From contig NZ_KE159567.1 in NCBI RefSeq assembly GCF_000403845.2, positions 471,670 to 535,669 of the forward strand: a stretch of 64,000 nt of DNA, written 5' to 3'. Under the pieces are notes generated by a model. The model was not told the DNA's origin. It ran no database searches and saw only the letters and a list, made by a program, of their open reading frames with translations. Source of the DNA: Eubacterium sp. 14-2. Its GTDB lineage: Bacteria; Bacillota; Clostridia; Lachnospirales; Lachnospiraceae. The translations under genes were made by a program, and so were the position numbers. This document shows, in pieces, positions 17,155 through 25,115 of this stretch. Position 1 is the stretch's first letter. Each line of letters starts with the position of its first letter.

Positions 17155-18471
17155 ATGAAAGAGAATCTTATAAAAAAAATCAATAATAAAGAGATTATTG
17201 CAGGTGTGGTAGGTCTGGGATATGTAGGATTGCCCCTTGCTGTTGAGAAGGCAAAAGCAGGATTTAAAACAATTGGATTTGATGTGCAAAACTCCAAAGT
17301 AGATATGGTCAATAGTGGGCACAATTATATAGGGGATGTTGTTGATTCAGATTTGGCAGAACTGGTAAGTAAAGGTATGCTGTCTGCAACCAATGATTTT
17401 TCTTTTATTAAAAATGTAGATTTTATAGCAATCTGCGTACCGACTCCGTTGGACGAGCATCAGGAACCAGATATCAGTTATGTAAAAAATTCCGCGACAG
17501 AAGTAGCGAAGTACTTAAAGGCGGGAACAATGGTGGTGTTGGAATCAACTACGTATCCAGGTACGACAGAAGAATTGATAAAACCAATATTGGAAGAAGG
17601 TTCTGGCTTAACATGTGGAACAGATTTTTTTCTGGGCTTTAGTCCGGAACGGGTTGATCCAGGAAATTTAATTTACAAAACAAAAAATACACCCAAAGTT
17701 GTCGGGGCAATAGGAGAAGATGCAGCAGATGTTATCAGCGCCATGTATCGTGCAGTGTTGGAAGGGGAGGTTTTTACAGTATCATCACCGGCAGTTGCTG
17801 AGATGGAAAAGATTCTGGAGAATACGTATCGAAATATTAATATAGGACTGATTAACGAGATAGGGCGATTATGCCATGAGATGGGTATATCGATATGGGA
17901 GGTAATTGAAGCTGCTAAAACAAAGCCTTACGGTTTTCAACCTTTTTATCCGGGACCAGGGCTTGGCGGCCATTGTATACCGCTGGATCCGTATTATTTA
18001 ACCTGGAAGGCAAGAGAGTATGGTTTTCATACGACGCTTATTGAAAATTCCATGGTGATCAATGACAGTCAGCCGGAATATTGTATGGAGCGTGCCATGC
18101 ATATACTTAATCGCCATAAAAAAGCGATAAATGGTGCAAAAGTTCTGATGTTAGGAGTGTCATACAAGAATGATATCGATGATTATCGGGAGTCGCCTGC
18201 AATTCGTGTGATGAAGGAATTAAGAAAAGTGGGAGCAGACGTTGAATATTATGATCCATGGGTACCGGAGTTCAAAAACATGTATGGACAAAGTGGAAAA
18301 AGCCTGAAAAGTCTGACACCGGAAATTGTTGCTTCTTATGATCTCATAATGGTTACGACAGCCCACCATAATGTGGATTATGATATGGTTCAACAAAATG
18401 CGAAAGCAATATTTGATACGAAAAATGTCATGAGTAAGATTAAAAATCGTGAAAATATAGAGGTATTATAA
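17155..18471 (+). CDS. wbpA: UDP-N-acetylglucosamine 6-dehydrogenase (WbpA-like)
   Basis: This is a 438-residue nucleotide-sugar dehydrogenase. GLGYVGLPLA near residue 20 binds NAD, ESTTYPGTTEE and SPERVDPGN match the WbpA/TviB branch, and GGHCIPLDP carries the catalytic Cys near residue 274. The C-terminal domain has GVSYKNDIDDYRESPA. It oxidises C6 of UDP-GlcNAc to UDP-GlcNAcA, the first step toward UDP-2,3-diacetamido-glucuronic acid. The WbpB, WbpD and WbpE homologues at 20153, 21234 and 30163 complete that route. Confidence 0.9.
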   Translation: MKENLIKKINNKEIIAGVVGLGYVGLPLAVEKAKAGFKTIGFDVQNSKVDMVNSGHNYIGDVVDSDLAELVSKGMLSATNDFSFIKNVDFIAICVPTPLDEHQEPDISYVKNSATEVAKYLKAGTMVVLESTTYPGTTEELIKPILEEGSGLTCGTDFFLGFSPERVDPGNLIYKTKNTPKVVGAIGEDAADVISAMYRAVLEGEVFTVSSPAVAEMEKILENTYRNINIGLINEIGRLCHEMGISIWEVIEAAKTKPYGFQPFYPGPGLGGHCIPLDPYYLTWKAREYGFHTTLIENSMVINDSQPEYCMERAMHILNRHKKAINGAKVLMLGVSYKNDIDDYRESPAIRVMKELRKVGADVEYYDPWVPEFKNMYGQSGKSLKSLTPEIVASYDLIMVTTAHHNVDYDMVQQNAKAIFDTKNVMSKIKNRENIEVL

Positions 18472-18472
18472 A

Positions 18473-19213
18473 ATGAAGTTCACATATGAATCATATACAG
18501 AATTATTGCGAAAGTTACAGAGGAATGGATACCACATAGTGAATTATGAGAATTGGAATGAGTACGATCGTTCTGTAATTCTTCGACATGATATTGATTA
18601 TGATATAAAAAAAGCAGTTGATTTGGCCATGTTGGAAAAAGAAACCGGGGGGGGGTACAAAGCAACGTATTTTGTTTTGTTAACATCTGATTTTTATAAT
18701 GTATTTTCTAAAAAAAATGTTGACGCTTTAAGACAAATTGTAGATTGCGGGCATACAATTGGTTTACATTTTGATGAAGTTCGGTATCCGGAAATTGCTG
18801 GTAATCCGGAGAAAATTAAAAGTAAGATAATAGAAGAGAGAAAATTGTTGAGTGTTGCAGTTGGCCAGGATATTAAATGTGTTTCCATGCACAGGCCAGG
18901 TAAAGCCATATTAGATGTAGATTTGCAAATACCCGGAATGATTAATAGTTATGGGCAAAAATTTTTTAAAGAATTTAAGTACTTGTCTGATTCCAGACGT
19001 AGATGGAGAGAACCAGTGGAACATATTATTGAAGCACAGGAATATGACAGATTGCATATCCTGACACATCCTTTTTGGTATAATATGACAGACAGAAGTC
19101 TCCATGATTCTATTTTTGAATTTGTTAATAATGCTAATCGAAGTCGATATAATTTTTTACAGTCTAATTTTACTGACCTGGAATCTGTTATGTTGTCAGG
19201 AGAAGTATTGTAA
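18473..19213 (+). CDS. Polysaccharide deacetylase-like (NodB fold) protein (phase-variable, ON)
   Basis: The 246-residue protein has LRHDIDYDIKKA near residue 40 (the metal-binding Asp pair), ATYFVLLTSDFYN near residue 65 and GLHFDEVRYP near residue 101. These fit the NodB/carbohydrate esterase 4-like family found in capsule loci; MHRPGK near residue 142 is another conserved segment. It probably removes an N-acetyl group from a sugar. Nine G at 18647-18655 encode Gly59-61 between the two metal-site segments, and the gene is in frame. A change of one G would leave only about 60 residues. The gene begins one base after the dehydrogenase stop. Confidence 0.75.
   Translation: MKFTYESYTELLRKLQRNGYHIVNYENWNEYDRSVILRHDIDYDIKKAVDLAMLEKETGGGYKATYFVLLTSDFYNVFSKKNVDALRQIVDCGHTIGLHFDEVRYPEIAGNPEKIKSKIIEERKLLSVAVGQDIKCVSMHRPGKAILDVDLQIPGMINSYGQKFFKEFKYLSDSRRRWREPVEHIIEAQEYDRLHILTHPFWYNMTDRSLHDSIFEFVNNANRSRYNFLQSNFTDLESVMLSGEVL
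18647..18655 (+). repeat. Poly-G tract, G9, in deacetylase-like gene (in frame)
   Basis: Nine G follow GAAACC and precede TACAAAGC. The codons are acc ggg ggg ggg tac, so the gene is ON with three extra-looking Gly residues in a surface-loop position. Confidence 0.9.
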
Positions 19214-19241
19214 AGAAAGGTTTATAAAATGACGGTGTTAA

Positions 19242-20150
19242 ATGAAGATAAAAGAAATATTAGAATGGTTGGATAATCAGGAATATAGATATGAATTTAA
19301 GGGAGATAAGGACACAGAAATTTCAGGCTTTTCAGCGTTAATGAATTATGATAAAAATACAATTACATGGATTAAAAAAGAGAAAAATTATATTGATGCA
19401 GGAAGGCCTGTTAATATAGACTGTGCAGTTGTACAGAAAGGTGTAAATATAGATGTCGATAATATTATCATAAGTGAATTTTCGAAAGAAATGTTTTTTG
19501 CCATATTAAGAAATTTCTGGGGGACAGGATATAAAGAAGGAAATATTGGCAGGGGCACCGTGATAGATCAAAAGGCAGATATTGATTCAACCGTGTCAAT
19601 AGGCTGTAATTGTAGCATTTTGGGTAATGTATCAGTCGGGACTCATACCGTAATTGAGAATAATGTAGTAATTCAGGGTAATATTAAAATTGGAAATAAC
19701 TGTATGATTCATTCCGGAACGGTAATTGGAACAGATGGTTATGGTTATTTTTTTAAGGATGACGGAACAATTGGAAAAGTAGAGCATTTTGGTGGCGTGA
19801 TTATAGGAAATGATGTGGAAATTGGTGCGAATGTGTGTATTGACAGAGGAACTCTGGATGATACTGTTATTGGAGACAATTCAAAAATAGATAATCTTGT
19901 TCATATAGCACATAATGTCAGAATTGGAAGATCTGTATGTGTAGTGGCGGGAGCGGCAATATGTGGAAGTGTGGTATTACACGATGGGGCATATATTGCA
20001 CCTGGAGGGATAGTGAAAAATCAGCTTGAAATAGGAACAGATGGATTTGTAGGTCTTGGAGCTGTAGTGACAAAATCTGTAGAGAATGGTTCTGTTGTAG
20101 CCGGGATTCCGGCGAGAACAATTAGAAACATAAAAAAAGGAGACAAATAG
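19242..20150 (+). CDS. LpxD-like left-handed beta-helix acyltransferase
   Basis: This 302-residue protein has an N-terminal domain of about 95 residues ending FAILRNFW. A long hexapeptide helix follows, with [18 protein letters not shown] and [32 protein letters not shown], hallmarks of LpxD (the second includes the catalytic-type His). Monoderm bacteria have no lipid A, so this is a capsule-locus paralogue that probably acylates an amino sugar. It lies between the deacetylase-like gene and the WbpB-like oxidoreductase. It may re-acylate the amine exposed by the deacetylase, which is inference. Confidence 0.75.
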   Translation: MKIKEILEWLDNQEYRYEFKGDKDTEISGFSALMNYDKNTITWIKKEKNYIDAGRPVNIDCAVVQKGVNIDVDNIIISEFSKEMFFAILRNFWGTGYKEGNIGRGTVIDQKADIDSTVSIGCNCSILGNVSVGTHTVIENNVVIQGNIKIGNNCMIHSGTVIGTDGYGYFFKDDGTIGKVEHFGGVIIGNDVEIGANVCIDRGTLDDTVIGDNSKIDNLVHIAHNVRIGRSVCVVAGAAICGSVVLHDGAYIAPGGIVKNQLEIGTDGFVGLGAVVTKSVENGSVVAGIPARTIRNIKKGDK

Positions 20151-20152
20151 CA

Positions 20153-21241
20153 ATGAAGTATGCATTAATTGGATGTGGTCGGATATCTCCGAATCATATA
20201 GTAGCAGCAAAAAATAATAACCTGGAATTTGTAGGGTTATGTGACATTGACAAAAGTATGATGGAAGATAAGGTGTCAAAGTTTCAACTTGAGAATATCC
20301 ATCAATATACGGATTATCATTTAATGCTTGAGAAGGAGAGGCCTGAACTTGTGGCAATTGCTACAGAAAGTGGAAAACATGCAGCGATTGCTCTGGATTG
20401 TATCAATAAGGGGTGCAATTTAATTATTGAAAAGCCAATTGCTCTTTCAATTGCGGAGGCGGATGCAATTATAGAAGCAGCTAAAGAAAAAGGAGTAAAA
20501 GTCTGTACGTCGCATCAGAATCGTTTTAATAAATCAATACAGAAGATACGAGAAGCACTGGAGATGGATCGGTTTGGTCGAATGCTTTATGGGACTGCCC
20601 ACATACGCTGGTGCAGAGATTATGAATATTATTCAAAAGCGAAATGGCGCGGTACCTGGGAGCAGGATGGGGGCGCGTTAATGAATCAGTGTATTCATAA
20701 TATAGACTTACTCCGCTGGATGATGGGGGACGAGATAGAAGAAGTTATGGGAATGACTGACAGACTGAATCATGATTATATAGAAGCAGAGGATCTTGGA
20801 ATAGCATTAGTAAAATTTAAAAATGGTTCATATGGCATTATAGAAGGAACCACGGATGTGTATCCCAACAATCTGGAAGAGACGCTTTATTTGTTCGGAG
20901 AAAAGGGAATGGTAAAAGCCGGAGGACAAAGTGTAAATAAAATTGAAGAATGGCGTTTTGCAGATTCTCTGGACAGGCCAGAGGCAGTAATAGAAGAATT
21001 TGCCGAGAATCCACCAAATGTGTATGGATTTGGGCATAATCCTCTTTATGCAGACATGATTGAAGCAATTGAACAGGAGCGGGAAGCGTATGTGAACGCA
21101 GAAGCTGGAAAAAGAGCATTGGAACTTGTACTTGCAATTTATAAATCGGCAGCGGAAGGGAAAACTGTTAAACTACCATTAGAAGAGTGTTCTACAATAG
21201 AATTTACAGGAAGGTTTGAAAACAGGAAAGTGGATGAATAA
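20153..21241 (+). CDS. wbpB: UDP-GlcNAcA 3-dehydrogenase, Gfo/Idh/MocA family (WbpB-like)
   Basis: The 362-residue oxidoreductase starts KYALIGCGRISPNHI (NAD-binding glycine motif). It has EKPIALS near residue 95 with the catalytic Lys and WRGTWEQDGGALMNQCIHNIDLL near residue 165 with the His pair, typical of WbpB/WlbA. It oxidises C3 of UDP-GlcNAcA for the WbpE transamination. The AAAGGAG site is clear and the next gene overlaps its stop. Confidence 0.88.
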   Translation: MKYALIGCGRISPNHIVAAKNNNLEFVGLCDIDKSMMEDKVSKFQLENIHQYTDYHLMLEKERPELVAIATESGKHAAIALDCINKGCNLIIEKPIALSIAEADAIIEAAKEKGVKVCTSHQNRFNKSIQKIREALEMDRFGRMLYGTAHIRWCRDYEYYSKAKWRGTWEQDGGALMNQCIHNIDLLRWMMGDEIEEVMGMTDRLNHDYIEAEDLGIALVKFKNGSYGIIEGTTDVYPNNLEETLYLFGEKGMVKAGGQSVNKIEEWRFADSLDRPEAVIEEFAENPPNVYGFGHNPLYADMIEAIEQEREAYVNAEAGKRALELVLAIYKSAAEGKTVKLPLEECSTIEFTGRFENRKVDE

Positions 21242-21821
21242 TAATAATTCTTTTATGCATGAGAGCAGTTATGTAGATGGTGACGTGAAAATAGGGAATG
21301 GGACAAAGATATGGCATTTTTGCCATATACAGTCTGGGGCCATTATTGGTGAGAACTGTTCGCTGGGACAGAACGTAAATGTTGCAAATAACGTGAGAAT
21401 TGGAAATAGTGTAAAAATACAAAATAATGTTTCTGTGTATGAAGGTGTGGAACTGGAAGACTATGTATTTTGTGGGCCATCGATGGTGTTTACAAATGAT
21501 ACCACGCCACGAGCCAGGTATTCAAAAAATCATAAGTATAAGAAGACAGTAGTGAAACATGATGCGACTTTGGGAGCAAATTGTACTATAGTTTGTGGAC
21601 ACACAATAGGGGAGTATGCCACTATAGCAGCGGGAGCAGTAGTAACAAAAGATGTTAAGCCACATGCGCTTATGGCAGGAGTTCCCGCAAAACAAATTGG
21701 ATGGGTATGTGAATGTGGACAGGTATTAAGCGAAACTTTAATTTGTAAGGATTGCAAAAAGGAATATACATTAGAAAATGAAACTTTGAAGTTTAAATGT
21801 AAATATGAGAATATTAAATGA
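21234..21821 (+). CDS. wbpD: UDP-2-acetamido-3-amino-glucuronate N-acetyltransferase (WbpD-like)
   Basis: The ATG at 21234 has AGGAAAG at 21224-21230 and overlaps the previous stop. The 195-residue protein is almost entirely left-handed beta-helix (KIWHFCHIQSGAIIGENCSL, NNVSVYEGVELED, GPSMVFTND), matching WbpD/WlbB. It ends with a four-Cys segment (CECGQ and CKDCKKEYTL), a possible zinc ribbon. It acetylates the 3-amino group to give UDP-2,3-diacetamido-2,3-dideoxy-glucuronate. Confidence 0.88.
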   Translation: MNNNNSFMHESSYVDGDVKIGNGTKIWHFCHIQSGAIIGENCSLGQNVNVANNVRIGNSVKIQNNVSVYEGVELEDYVFCGPSMVFTNDTTPRARYSKNHKYKKTVVKHDATLGANCTIVCGHTIGEYATIAAGAVVTKDVKPHALMAGVPAKQIGWVCECGQVLSETLICKDCKKEYTLENETLKFKCKYENIK

Positions 21822-21886
21822 CACAATTACTGTTTTTCTTCAGTAATGTGTAATATTACAGTGAATAATGAGGTTGAATTGCAAAA

Positions 21887-23125
21887 ATGATAAAGGTAAA
21901 GGTGGACAGACTATATGAATGGATAGTTGCACTATGTGTATTTATGAATGGATTGGGCTTTGTATTGTATATTGCAGGTGTAAATGTCGTTAATTATCTG
22001 ACAGTGCTCGCATTTGCTTTTATTATAATGGATTTAATGCGAAAAAATAAATCCGTGTCTTATTTTAAATATGGAAATAAATGGTTTATTGTTTTTTTCT
22101 TTATGTTTTGGGTGTTTTATGCCTGCGTGCAGGTTATTTTTACTGATATTAATCAAGAATATTTTTCAACTGGCTTACATCAGTTAATTACAAATGCAAT
22201 GTTTGCTTTTATGGTTTGTTATACAGTTCACGATAGGAGGTCGTTTAATACAATAAGAAATGCTATGACAGGTGTGTTGGTGGTAAACACTTTAATGGGA
22301 ATATTTGAAATTTTAACAGGAATTCATTTTGTGGAGGCAGAAAGTATTTGGGATGCTAATACTGCCAGAGCATTTTCAAATAATCCAAATGAGTATGCAA
22401 CAACCATGTATTGTGCCATGATGGGGGTTGTTCTGTTTTCTTTACAGGGAAAGTTGAAAATGGAAATAAAACTGCTTCTTACAGGCTCTGTAATTTGTAT
22501 TGTTTTTTCTCATTCAAGAGGGATATTGTATGCAGTCATTATTTTTGTTTTGGCCTATTGTGCTATGAAGGTTTATTATGGATTTAAAGGGAATGGATCT
22601 TTTTTTAAATTGTTATTTGCTATGGCAATACCTCTGGTATGCTATATTATAGTTTCTGGGGCCTTATTGGAAATAATAAACTGGTTGGTAGATAGTTTTT
22701 CGGGTCAAGGTGACTATGGTTCAGATTTGTATCGCATTAATTTAATTAGAGATGGAATGAAGTTTTTCAGGGAATCACATGGTTTTGGCGTCGGAGCGGG
22801 ACAGAGTATATATTTGGTAAAAATGAATTTGCATAATTTTCTGGTGGAGATTTTAGTGGAATATGGAATTCTTATCTTTACAGGAATTCTTTTTATATTA
22901 TGGTATATTTGGAGAATGGCATTTGAACCCTGTATTTCGAAAAATAGCAGATGCATATATTTTGCATTTGTTCCAAGCCTGATTATGGCGAGTATATCAT
23001 CCAGCAGTATTAACAAGTTTAAGATTTTTTGGATTATGATCATTATGTTTTATCTCTCAGGATATTATTTGTCTGACAGCAAACAGAATATCAGGCAGGA
23101 AAGGAATGTATATGAAGCTGGTTGA
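21887..23125 (+). CDS. O-antigen/capsule polymerase-like membrane protein (Wzy/ligase family)
   Basis: The 412-residue protein has about eleven hydrophobic segments. A large external loop contains RAFSNNPNEYATTMYCAM near residue 163, and HGFGVGAGQSIY then HNFLVEILVEYG near residues 300-325, the pattern of the Wzy_C/O-antigen ligase family. It would polymerise undecaprenyl-linked repeat units on the outer membrane face. Sequence identity in this family is low, so the call rests on topology, the NPN and HNFLVE motifs and context. Confidence 0.78.
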   Translation: MIKVKVDRLYEWIVALCVFMNGLGFVLYIAGVNVVNYLTVLAFAFIIMDLMRKNKSVSYFKYGNKWFIVFFFMFWVFYACVQVIFTDINQEYFSTGLHQLITNAMFAFMVCYTVHDRRSFNTIRNAMTGVLVVNTLMGIFEILTGIHFVEAESIWDANTARAFSNNPNEYATTMYCAMMGVVLFSLQGKLKMEIKLLLTGSVICIVFSHSRGILYAVIIFVLAYCAMKVYYGFKGNGSFFKLLFAMAIPLVCYIIVSGALLEIINWLVDSFSGQGDYGSDLYRINLIRDGMKFFRESHGFGVGAGQSIYLVKMNLHNFLVEILVEYGILIFTGILFILWYIWRMAFEPCISKNSRCIYFAFVPSLIMASISSSSINKFKIFWIMIIMFYLSGYYLSDSKQNIRQERNVYEAG

Positions 23126-24350
23126 AATAACATTAGATTATCCGTATAATGGTGGAGAAACATTTTGTAAACAGGAGTTGGAGATTGCCGAAAAGTATTT
23201 TGATGAGATTTTGTTGATTTCGATGTCGGGTCATATAGGTGAAGGTAATATTCGTTATGTGCCGCCAAATGCGAAATTAATTAATGCAAGGAAAGCACGC
23301 TATGAGGCGTCTGTTTATTTAAAAAGTTTCTTTCAATTGTTGAGGATTCGGACGATACGGGAAATTGTTTTTGCAAAGAAAAAGCTCCGAACTAAAGAGA
23401 GTATGCCACAGATACTGAAAGAGATATTTATTTATTATTATTATGCAAATCTTCTGAAACGTGTGTTTGAGAAAGAGGTAATTGAGGATGATGATATTCT
23501 GTATAGTTATTGGATGGCCGCACCGGCGTATTATTTATCCATAAAAGGAAAGAAAGCTCTGAAAGTGTCCAGAACACATAGATTTGATTGTTTTATAGAG
23601 GAATGTTATCAACCTTTTCGGAGAGAAATTATTGAGGGCCTTGACTGTATTATAAGCATTAGTGAAGCTGGAAAGAAAAGCATTGAAGCAAGACTGATTC
23701 CATTCACAAGTTGTTTATCAGAGAAAATAAAAGTATCACGTTTGGGTATAATGAAAAAGAGTTCTGCAACAGATTTTGGAGGAAAGAGCAATAAATACTT
23801 TACAATCCTTACCTGTTCTAATATTCATATTGTGAAAAGACTGGATCTTATGATTAAAGCATTAGAAAAAATAAATATCCCCGTTAACTGGATTCATATT
23901 GGAGATGGAGAACTGGGAGAACAAATCAGAACTCAGGCGAAAGTGCTGGATTCTAACAAATATGTGAAGTATACGTTTAAAGGCGTTTTGACACAACAGC
24001 AAATATATGATTTTTATGAGCGGAATCATATAGATTTATTCGTAAATTGCAGTGATTCGGAGGGCGTGCCGGTATCTGTTATGGAAGCGATTTCTTTTGG
24101 TATACCGGTTATTGCACGAGATGTAGGAGGCAATAGTGAGATTGTAAGTAGTGAAAATGGAATACTTCTTGATAAAAATATTACTCCAAAAGTATTAATG
24201 GAAGCTATACGTTCGATTTTATTATTGGATGACGATAAGTATATTAATTTGAGGAAAAACGCGGTCAGAAAATACAGAGAATGTTTTATGGCGTCAGAAA
24301 ATTACAGTAATTTTTTTGAAATGCTTATATCTATGGCAAAGGAGAAATAA
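23112..24350 (+). CDS. GT4 glycosyltransferase
   Basis: I prefer the ATG at 23112, seven bases after AGGAAAGG; the ATG at 23106 is too close to it. The 412-residue GT-B enzyme has RTHRFDCFIEECY in the middle and FTILTCSNIHIVKRLDLMIKAL where the donor domain begins. FVNCSDSEGVPVSVMEAISFGIPVIARDVGG is the ExxxxxE donor site. It is the third GT4 enzyme of the locus. It overlaps the end of the polymerase gene and is followed two bases later by the methyltransferase. Confidence 0.85.
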   Translation: MKLVEITLDYPYNGGETFCKQELEIAEKYFDEILLISMSGHIGEGNIRYVPPNAKLINARKARYEASVYLKSFFQLLRIRTIREIVFAKKKLRTKESMPQILKEIFIYYYYANLLKRVFEKEVIEDDDILYSYWMAAPAYYLSIKGKKALKVSRTHRFDCFIEECYQPFRREIIEGLDCIISISEAGKKSIEARLIPFTSCLSEKIKVSRLGIMKKSSATDFGGKSNKYFTILTCSNIHIVKRLDLMIKALEKINIPVNWIHIGDGELGEQIRTQAKVLDSNKYVKYTFKGVLTQQQIYDFYERNHIDLFVNCSDSEGVPVSVMEAISFGIPVIARDVGGNSEIVSSENGILLDKNITPKVLMEAIRSILLLDDDKYINLRKNAVRKYRECFMASENYSNFFEMLISMAKEK

Positions 24351-24352
24351 AA

Positions 24353-25115
24353 ATGAAATTCAGTAAAGTAGATTATGATTTTTTAAATGGTAAAAAATTT
24401 TCAAATGCCTTTTACTTTGATTTGGGTGAAAATGTATTATATGACAGAATTACATCATTGATTAATCTCACGAAAGGAAAAAAGGTGTTGCATGTTGGAT
24501 GTTGTGACCATGTTCCGCTTATTGCAGATAAAATAAAGAAGCGTGAATGGCTACAGGGATTGCTGGACGAATCCTGTGAATTTGTTCTTGGAATCGATAT
24601 TGATCAGAAAGCGGTGGATTTTGTAAATGAGAACAAATATAGTAAAAACCCGGTCTGGTGCGTGGATTTGATGTCATTGGAATCCTTGAAACAATTGCCC
24701 CAATATGATTTTGATTTCATAATGCTTGGCGAAATAGTGGAACATGTAAATGATCCTGTCAGTTTTCTTAGTTCAATGAAGAAAAATATGGATACATATG
24801 GATTTAAGGGAAAGTATGTCATTACAGTTCCAAATGCAATAAGTATGGTGCGGAATGGTTCTTTTTATAAAGGAATTGAATGTATTAATACAGATCATAG
24901 ATATTGGTTTACGCCTTATACCATTAGTAAGGTTATGATGGAGGCTGAAATTAAACCGGAAGAAATATTGTTCTCCAGTTTTGGGGGGGGGGGGGAACGG
25001 AGCAAACAGGTATACCAATAAAATATTTTCTATCTTAGAGAGGGTTCGAAAAAAACCTTTTAAATATAAAAGTTGGCGAGGAGACCAGATTATTGCCATT
25101 GGTAAAGGAATATGA
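24353..25115 (+). CDS. SAM-dependent methyltransferase, OFF through poly-G frameshift
   Basis: KKVLHVGCCDHVPL near residue 43 is the SAM-binding glycine loop, VLGIDIDQKAV the acidic end of strand two, and FIMLGEIVEHV near residue 122 motif IV. The fold is a class I methyltransferase likely to methylate a sugar. At the 13-G tract (24983-24995) the present frame adds GGGGERSKQVYQ and stops at 25021, 222 residues. With 12 or 15 G it would continue with NGANRYTNKIFSILERV and DQIIAIGKGI and stop at 25113-25115, about 253 residues. That stop overlaps the flippase ATG (ATGA), strong support that the longer form is the functional one. Confidence 0.85.
24983..24995 (+). repeat. Poly-G tract, G13, in methyltransferase gene (out of frame)
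   Basis: Thirteen G lie between CAGTTTT and AACGGAGC. The sequence reads ttt then ggg four times, then gaa. Twelve or fifteen G would give ttt (ggg)n aac and open the frame to the ATGA overlap with the next gene. Confidence 0.9.

Noticed and set aside
7756-24995. All poly-G tracts as sequencing artefacts
   Set aside because: Length errors of one or two G are possible, but five independent 9-13 G runs confined to decorating-enzyme genes, two of them in frame, are not explained by base-calling error. The exact lengths should still be confirmed from reads.
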